A DNA stretch of 57,272 nucleotides from Planctomycetia bacterium (lineage in GTDB: Bacteria; Planctomycetota; Planctomycetia; Pirellulales; Thermoguttaceae), in the NCBI GenBank assembly GCA_030539035.1, contig JAUNSU010000013.1:1-57272 (forward strand), read 5' to 3'. Positions 53,301 to 57,272 of this stretch are shown piece after piece (position 1 is the stretch's first letter; each line of letters opens with the position of its first letter). The translations under genes were made by a program, and so were the position numbers. Below the pieces are notes generated by a model that was not told where the DNA came from, did no database searches, and saw only the letters and a program-made list of their open reading frames with translations.

Positions 53301-53390
53301 AACGAGCGATTCGCCCGCATTTGCGGCGGCAATGGAGAAAAAACAAACGGATAAAAATAAAAAACAGCGTTGTAAACTCTTCTTGATCAT
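50349..53390 (-). CDS. HzsA-related di-haem protein
   Basis: A 1013-residue exported protein resembling the alpha subunit of hydrazine synthase (HzsA-related family), common in planctomycetes that do not perform anammox. It has a signal peptide (KSLQRCFLFLSVCFFSIAAA). A beta-sandwich region follows, then WD40/TolB-like propeller blades (SDIDPIYLPDGNILFASTRE, EGHPSLLRDGRILYDRWEYV). Two c-type haem motifs are CVGCH (718-722) and CIACH (770-774). It probably catalyses or transfers electrons in a periplasmic oxidation of unknown substrate. ATG 53390 is preferred: AAAGGA precedes it, and the predicted transcription start is too close to ATG 53435. No hydrazine synthase beta/gamma subunits are present. 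Confidence 0.9.
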   Translation of the reverse strand: MIKKSLQRCFLFLSVCFFSIAAANAGESLVFDFESGNLNQEGWRIIQGENSKPIGSRDTEFNNEKGPYLKHGKYYLTTLEWTKNVNPTDDNICVIESPVFKSTGKEIRFLIGGGKRPGTFVRLCKLDPKENAIEVRIARGNNNQRLDEVVWNVADLIGQPLLIQVVDTEGGSWAHIRCDYFRIEGSRNDALTQNRISALVREKAELEARKKAEQTVLRAAALKKLSDPILYVTRKQYRPDHHNTATLFQVGEINEKSFVGGSSMKIWDPQSDKITVLIRVPEGIVRDPTISFDAKTVLFSLRKDPKDDYHIAEMDLAANAKTIVVDKNDTKESLAKKGIRQHTSLSGVSDIDPIYLPDGNILFASTREPKYCMCNRHIMCNLYTMGKDGSNIQQIGKSTLFEGHPSLLRDGRILYDRWEYVDRNFGDAQGVWVTNPDGTKHEIWWGNNTASPGGVLDTRMIPDSDSLFVSTFGSCHDRPWGAIALLDRRLGIDGREPVLETWPPEAINYIDNTPHAKDPIREVARYDRFKNIKQKFEDPYPLDESMILAAGMVGRGEEMGIWLLERGGKMALLHEDPESCFDPVPIAETEEPRTIGSRIDLKSKTGSFYITNVYEGMGMEKVKRGSVKYLRVVESPEKRFWTGNSWDIGNGTQAPAMAWDDFNNKRILGTVPFEDDGSVFFEVPAERFLYFQILDEDKTLIQSMRSGIMVRPGEMNGCVGCHESRLDAPAAAKVLPKAMAGSPKKLEPWYGPDRLFSYAEEVQPVFDKYCIACHDIGKKGAEKVKLCGDLNLAFNVSYCEIRAKDLIRVPGAGPHNLLPALSWGSRESRLAAILLKGHPDPKIDQKRKELGLWFDKKSDPEAFDRIITWIDINAPYYPTYSSAYPNTRFGRAVLSKDQIARLEQLTEIKCLKSQQGRSLESLDFAVWFTRPEMSPCLNRWNSPELRKSPEYKEALSIIESGKAKIAAQSRGEDEEIQLAAPIDIARQNRYERMQQREQAVRKGILEQKPVFDE

Positions 53391-53444
53391 GGAATATTTC
53401 CTTTGATTTACGGTATTAACATTCAATTTCTTCATGAACCGTAA

Positions 53445-53473
53445 AGTTTAGCAGTTTTTTGCAGCCATGTCAA
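53445..53473 (-). promoter_or_regulatory. Promoter of the HzsA-related gene
   Basis: Minus strand TTGACA (53473-53468), 17-nt spacer, TAAACT (53450-53445). The predicted start near 53438 gives a leader of about 48 nt to ATG 53390. Confidence 0.78.
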
Positions 53474-53499
53474 GTTTTACCCGGGATCAGAAAGAAAAT

Positions 53500-55455
53500 T
53501 CAGATCTTTTTTTGATGATATCGGTTCACAAAGAGTCCGGCCAGTCCGAGCGCGGCCAAAAGAAAGACCAGAGAAAGGAGTTCTTTCTTATTCGCTTTGA
53601 ATCGAAGAGCCAATCCGGGAGATCCTCCCTCTCCAAACGGCCCAAAAGGGGGCGGTCCGTTTTTTTCAAAGTCGGGTCCAAAAGGCAGGTTTGTCTGTCG
53701 ATTCTTCGATTTCTCTCTCTGATCCTTTGAATTTTCTGCGGGGTTCGGTCCGCCGGAGTTCATCGGTCCGCCGGAGTTCATGGGTCCGCGGGGTCCCCCC
53801 ATGGGCGGTCCTCCCATAGGGCCGCCTCCGTTCAGACGGGAAAAGTCCAGTCCTTCCGCCGGGACGAGTTTATCCGGCTGTTCGGTTTGTCCTTCTCTGG
53901 TCGAAGGAACTTTTCCGCTCAACTGGCCCTCAATGCTTTTACCTCTTAAAGCAAGGAGTTTACCGAACTCGGTTTGAGCCGCTTGATATTCCTCAAACGT
54001 ACAGAAGGCCGACGGATCATTTTTGACATCATCAGCAATTAACCGATTGAGATTTTCCATTTTCTCTTTTGCGTGAACGAGATATTCCGTGATCTTTCCG
54101 AGATATTGATGATATCGCTGCCGATAGCCGTCGTTTTCCAGGAGGACATTCAGCAGAGGCCGTTCTTTCATATCGATTCCGCTGCCGACAGGAGTATCAA
54201 TGGGAAAATTCACAACGGCTGCCGCACCGCCGCCCATCATTCCGCCAAAAGCATCGTTGTAGTCCCAGGGCAAAATGTCAATAGATCCATTATATTCATA
54301 AAGAAAATAATTTTGACACATATGCCCCGAATAGCTGTCCATACTGACGGAAACAGTATGAACCGCGAAATATCGGAGAATTTCGTCCACGTTCCAATAT
54401 TTTTCGATCTCTTTCTTTTCATTCAGCGCCTGTATTGCCCGAATGATCCGCTGTTCGTCCTGTCGTTTGGCCCGACCGCGAATGCAGTTGTCGAACAGTC
54501 CGGAATAGGAGGCGCGATCGGTCCCGCGGTACACAAGATCGGTTCCATTGGAACCCATTCCCGGTCCGCGATGTTCCCGGGGACCATTTGTTCCCTTTTC
54601 TCCCGGCGATCCGGGAGAAGGACCATTTTGAGCCCTTTCCGTTCCCGGCGGTCCGAAAGGAGGAGCGTTTTGCGAATCCTCCTTCGGCGATCCTTGCGGA
54701 AAACGGTTCGGATGATCACCTTGTGCGGCTGCCTGATTCCTCTTTTGATCTGAAGCGGCAAAAGGCGGCCGATGTCCGCCGGGCGGCGGTCCCATCGGCA
54801 TTCCCTGAAAGCCGTTCCGTTTTCCGTTCCGTCCGCCGGGAAAACCCAGTTTTGCGCTGTAAAGCAGTCCGGAAGAAGTGCCAAATACCCGCGATTGCCA
54901 AGCATCATTATAGGCCTCCAAGGTAAAATAAAGACCTTGCATTTTTCCATTCAGTTTTAATCGGGAATATCCGAACAGAGGAGTATCGACCTTCATGGAT
55001 TTCATCATGTCGAACACAAGATATTCCTTTACATACGAATTGTCGTGAAGCATATTGTTCAGGACAAGCATATCAAGGCCCATGCAGGTTTGCCCGTCGA
55101 TGTACTCATCGAACTTGATCTTGAAGCTGAATCGCGTTGAGTTCGGATTATGGGCGATCTGCATCAGACTGGAATTTCCCTTGGGACGAATACCGACATT
55201 GCGGTAAAGATTTCCATTGATTTTGACATCAATGGGAATAAACTCTTCCTTCATCGCGTTGTCCAGCATTTTATTCCATGATTCACTGTCGCACAGGATA
55301 TCAATATCCATGATTTTTCCGTTAAACAGTCCTTTTTCATATTCCATTTTTCGGGGCGTATGATCTCCGGCTTCTGTCGGATGATAAACGATCAGCAGAA
55401 GTGTCAGCAGAATTGCGGAAGCAACGGCAACGGCAGTAATGATTTTTTCTTTCAC
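53500..55455 (-). CDS. CotH-kinase family protein with low-complexity insert
   Basis: A 651-residue membrane-anchored CotH-type protein kinase. CotH phosphorylates spore-coat proteins in Bacillus. An N-terminal anchor (KIITAVAVASAILLTLLLIV) is followed by the kinase fold: GIRPKGNSSLM (88-98), LNNMLHDNSYVKEYLVFDM, LNGKMQGLYFTLEAYNDAW, then SIDILPWDYNDAFGG (391-405) with the conserved Asp398/Asp401 metal region. Between them residues 206-304 are a Gly/Pro/Asn/Gln-rich insert. A second such region (near 555-615, GPPMGGPRGPMN-type) precedes a C-terminal membrane helix (LSLVFLLAALGLAGLF). GTG 55455 follows AAGGA by 7 nt. Neighbour of DUF4956 and VTC genes, a known association. Confidence 0.9.
   Translation of the reverse strand: MKEKIITAVAVASAILLTLLLIVYHPTEAGDHTPRKMEYEKGLFNGKIMDIDILCDSESWNKMLDNAMKEEFIPIDVKINGNLYRNVGIRPKGNSSLMQIAHNPNSTRFSFKIKFDEYIDGQTCMGLDMLVLNNMLHDNSYVKEYLVFDMMKSMKVDTPLFGYSRLKLNGKMQGLYFTLEAYNDAWQSRVFGTSSGLLYSAKLGFPGGRNGKRNGFQGMPMGPPPGGHRPPFAASDQKRNQAAAQGDHPNRFPQGSPKEDSQNAPPFGPPGTERAQNGPSPGSPGEKGTNGPREHRGPGMGSNGTDLVYRGTDRASYSGLFDNCIRGRAKRQDEQRIIRAIQALNEKKEIEKYWNVDEILRYFAVHTVSVSMDSYSGHMCQNYFLYEYNGSIDILPWDYNDAFGGMMGGGAAAVVNFPIDTPVGSGIDMKERPLLNVLLENDGYRQRYHQYLGKITEYLVHAKEKMENLNRLIADDVKNDPSAFCTFEEYQAAQTEFGKLLALRGKSIEGQLSGKVPSTREGQTEQPDKLVPAEGLDFSRLNGGGPMGGPPMGGPRGPMNSGGPMNSGGPNPAENSKDQREKSKNRQTNLPFGPDFEKNGPPPFGPFGEGGSPGLALRFKANKKELLSLVFLLAALGLAGLFVNRYHQKKI
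53745..53780. repeat. Short tandem repeat within the CotH gene
   Basis: Two adjacent copies of an 18-bp unit TCGGTCCGCCGGAGTTCA with a further partial copy. It encodes the repeated GPMNSG peptide near the C-terminus; the copy number is likely to vary by slippage. Confidence 0.85.
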
Positions 55456-55501
55456 GATCCATTCCTTCTTCGAAATATAAAAATGAAATCACTCATTTCT
55501 A

Positions 55502-55651
55502 AACTCAACCTGTAAATAACCGATTTTGAAACCACGGATTTCACGGATTTTCACGGATACTTTTTTGGTAAAAACACGTTTTCATCAAAAATATCAGCCC
55601 CGAATCTTATAATGATTTCATCCGTGGTTCCAAATAAAAATATTTTTACAG
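55502..55651. repeat. Dispersed repeat, family R2, copy 2
   Basis: About 150 bp matching 33865-34025 in the same orientation. It has one extra CACGGATTT unit on the left and lacks two ATCCGTG units on the right. It occupies most of the gap between the DUF4956 and CotH genes. Confidence 0.88.
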
Positions 55652-55696
55652 TTTGACTTCAGAATATTAAACATTCAAATTAAAAGAAGCGGAATT

Positions 55697-56368
55697 TTAA
55701 CCGGCATATTCTCCGTTGAAGGAAACAAGAGACACATTTCGAACTCCGTCGGTTCCGTTAACAGCGTTGACAAATCCGGTTGCCGCGCCGCGAAGGCGAA
55801 GTTCAAGCGTCAATTCGATTCCCGCGGCATTAACCGTTTTCGCTTTCACCGCACTGTTTACAGTCTGATCCCGGATGATCTTTATTGCCGCCTCTTCGCT
55901 TTTCTCATTATCGCAGTTGACGATGAGAAGATAAGGAGTATCCTTTGCTTTCTGATTGATAAAGACCGTCAGCAGAATTCCGATCAGAATGGATCCGAGA
56001 ACAGCCAGTCCGATAAATCCGGCACCGAGAATAATCCCGACCGCAATGGACCAAAAAAGAAAGGTAATATCCAAAGGATCCTTGATCGCCGCCCGAAAAC
56101 GGACAATCGAAAGCGCACCGACCATTCCAAGCGACAAAATAATATTGCTCGTTACCGCGAGAATCAATATGGTTGTGATCAGCGACATCGCCATCAGGGA
56201 AATGCAAAAGGATCGGGAATACATGATCCCGCGAAATGTCCGGCGGTAAACCGCCATAATAAACAGACCAATGGCAAAAGCAAGTCCAAGCGCAACGGCC
56301 ATGTCGAGAAAAGAAATTGCGTTGACCTTGTTCAAAAATTCACTTTTAAAAATATCCGAAAAATTCAT
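55697..56368 (-). CDS. DUF4956 membrane protein
   Basis: A 223-residue protein with four or five membrane helices: VALGLAFAIGLFIMAVYRRT, SLITTILILAVTSNIILSLG, and WSIAVGIILGAGFIGLAVLG. The conserved loop MVGALSIVRFRAAIKDPLDI and a C-terminal cytosolic alpha/beta domain mark DUF4956. It may act as a transporter or as a membrane partner of the polyphosphate polymerase. I chose ATG 56368, preceded by AAGGAG at a 6-nt spacing; the longer frame overlaps the upstream gene. It lies 82 nt after the VTC gene in the same direction. Confidence 0.92.
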   Translation of the reverse strand: MNFSDIFKSEFLNKVNAISFLDMAVALGLAFAIGLFIMAVYRRTFRGIMYSRSFCISLMAMSLITTILILAVTSNIILSLGMVGALSIVRFRAAIKDPLDITFLFWSIAVGIILGAGFIGLAVLGSILIGILLTVFINQKAKDTPYLLIVNCDNEKSEEAAIKIIRDQTVNSAVKAKTVNAAGIELTLELRLRGAATGFVNAVNGTDGVRNVSLVSFNGEYAG

Positions 56369-56450
56369 TGAATGCTCCTTGTTGAAATTTAATGGACCGA
56401 ACAAAAATAAAGGGTTTCCAAACAATCTTTTGACGAAAAGATCAAATTCT

Positions 56451-57119
56451 TCAGCCAAAACGGCGCGCGGAAGCGTACTTGGAAAAAGCACAGCGCGATT
56501 GGGTTCCTGTTTGAATCGCATCGCGAATATAATCCGGAACGAACGCGTCGTACTTAACCTCGAAAATGATCTGCTCTTCCGTCCGAATTACGGGAGACCG
56601 CGGATTCAAAAAGTCAAGAGAATAAAGACCTGTGCTTATATCGGTGTCGAAATTGATCCGAACATTTCCCAAGGGACAGATATAGGCTTCCCGATCGTAA
56701 TCGACAATAGTCTTCGGACGCAGACCCTGAATGATCATTTTTCCGGACAGTTCGGCAAGAAGGGGATCAATGTCTCCCTGGAACCGGGACTTGCCCTGAA
56801 GCAGATCGTTCGTCTGTTCCGCAGACAGAATTGTACTCTGCTTGACACAGAGATCATTCCGTTTGGATTTCTTCTCAAGGCGTATAAAAGAGGAATCGCC
56901 ATTATAATATCGAATACGAAATTTTTCACGATATCGAACGCCGTCGATTTTTTCCCGCAGTACAGTATCGTCCCTGTTGTCGAAATAGAGACTTCGGACT
57001 CGATAGCGTCCGTTTTCGCCCGCATGGACATCCGGCCGACATAGAACTTTCAATCGCGAGCGAATTTCAAAATACTCGCCGATATTGATACAATATTTGT
57101 ATTCATGCCGATATTTCAT
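56451..57119 (-). CDS. VTC-domain polyphosphate polymerase-like protein
   Basis: A 222-residue protein with the VTC (triphosphate tunnel) domain. Lys and Arg residues that line the tunnel are evident: RHEYKYCI (2-10), RYRVRSLYFDNRDD (about 38-51), YREKFRIRYYNG, FIRLEKKSKRND, and DYDREAYIC. In eukaryotes the domain makes polyphosphate from ATP; in bacteria the proteins cluster with DUF4956 and CotH genes and have been proposed to act in the same pathway. Shorter than yeast Vtc4 and without an SPX domain. AAGGA precedes the ATG. First gene of the cluster. Confidence 0.93.
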   Translation of the reverse strand: MKYRHEYKYCINIGEYFEIRSRLKVLCRPDVHAGENGRYRVRSLYFDNRDDTVLREKIDGVRYREKFRIRYYNGDSSFIRLEKKSKRNDLCVKQSTILSAEQTNDLLQGKSRFQGDIDPLLAELSGKMIIQGLRPKTIVDYDREAYICPLGNVRINFDTDISTGLYSLDFLNPRSPVIRTEEQIIFEVKYDAFVPDYIRDAIQTGTQSRCAFSKYASARRFG

Positions 57120-57135
57120 AATACTTCCTTTCCAA

Positions 57136-57160
57136 TTCGTTTTTGAACACCAAAAACGAA
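57136..57160. promoter_or_regulatory. Hairpin or operator upstream of the VTC gene
   Basis: A perfect inverted repeat TTCGTTTTTG-AACAC-CAAAAACGAA, 10-bp arms, 17 nt upstream of the start codon, just before the ribosome-binding site. It may be an operator or a translational control hairpin. The remaining 57161-57272 is non-coding and resembles the R3 repeat edge (GAACCGGGAGGAGGGG...). Confidence 0.6.
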
Positions 57161-57272
57161 CGGAAGTTCCACGAAATATCTGAAATTTTGAGAAAGAGAA
57201 CCGGGAGGAGGGGATTTTTAGCCCAAGTTCCGCAGTTGGAGGGGTGAAGTATCGTAAAAACCAGAGCGGGAG

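Overview
The window looks like a chromosomal segment of a moderate-GC planctomycete, probably a relative of the Pirellulales. The evidence is a giant exported protein whose N-terminus carries the LEPLEERQLLS signature known from planctomycete surface proteins, an HzsA-related di-haem protein, a Tat-exported Gfo/Idh/MocA oxidoreductase, large exported TPR and BON proteins, and an ECF sigma factor beside a VWA protein with an anti-sigma-like N-terminus. No rRNA, IS element, prophage or CRISPR array is visible. One tRNA gene (Ser, anticodon UGA) is present. Several promoters match the sigma-70 consensus closely (TTGACA, 16-17 nt, TATAAT-like), and they settle a number of start codons.

Layout. 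148-5734: an RND efflux pump operon (permease and adaptor) facing a TetR-type regulator; a perfect palindrome overlaps the start point of a consensus promoter for the pump. 5800-6780: a tightly coupled three-gene cassette with its own promoter, encoding a DUF3791-like protein, a DUF3990 ADP-ribosyltransferase-like protein and a small acidic protein. 6968-7297: an HU-like protein. 7418-13711: two divergent envelope transcription units, one for an anchored exported protein and one for TPR and BON proteins. 13765-17464: an envelope operon of a bitopic membrane protein, a CpsD/ParA-like P-loop protein whose catalytic lysine is cysteine, and an ExeA-type ATPase. 17657-22076: a YdjM-like membrane hydrolase, a small lipoprotein, an alpha/beta hydrolase with Asp at the nucleophile position, tRNA-Ser and coaX. 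22441-25407: ECF sigma factor and VWA protein. 25355-29830: epmA, a Gfo/Idh/MocA oxidoreductase, a flippase-like LPG-synthase-type membrane protein and an orphan ABC metal permease. 30101-35162: an operon of a large unknown protein, an MmcQ/YjbR protein and a QueG-like iron-sulfur protein, followed by a polysaccharide-deacetylase-like protein. 35258-36208: a GMP synthase that lacks the glutaminase domain.

The last third is dominated by a 4155-residue surface protein (37353-49820) built from cadherin/VCBS-like repeats, with a dockerin-like EF-hand pair and a C-terminal zinc-metalloprotease motif. It is followed by the HzsA-related protein and by a CotH / DUF4956 / VTC cluster (53500-57119), a gene association seen in other bacteria.

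Gene-free stretches hold at least three families of dispersed non-coding repeats, with copies up to 50 kb apart. One forms a large inverted structure at 36321-36672. The strongest candidates for little-described biology are the DUF3791/DUF3990 cassette, the lysine-less P-loop operon, the CotH/DUF4956/VTC cluster with a kinase split by a low-complexity insert, and the giant repeat protein carrying its own protease-like domain.
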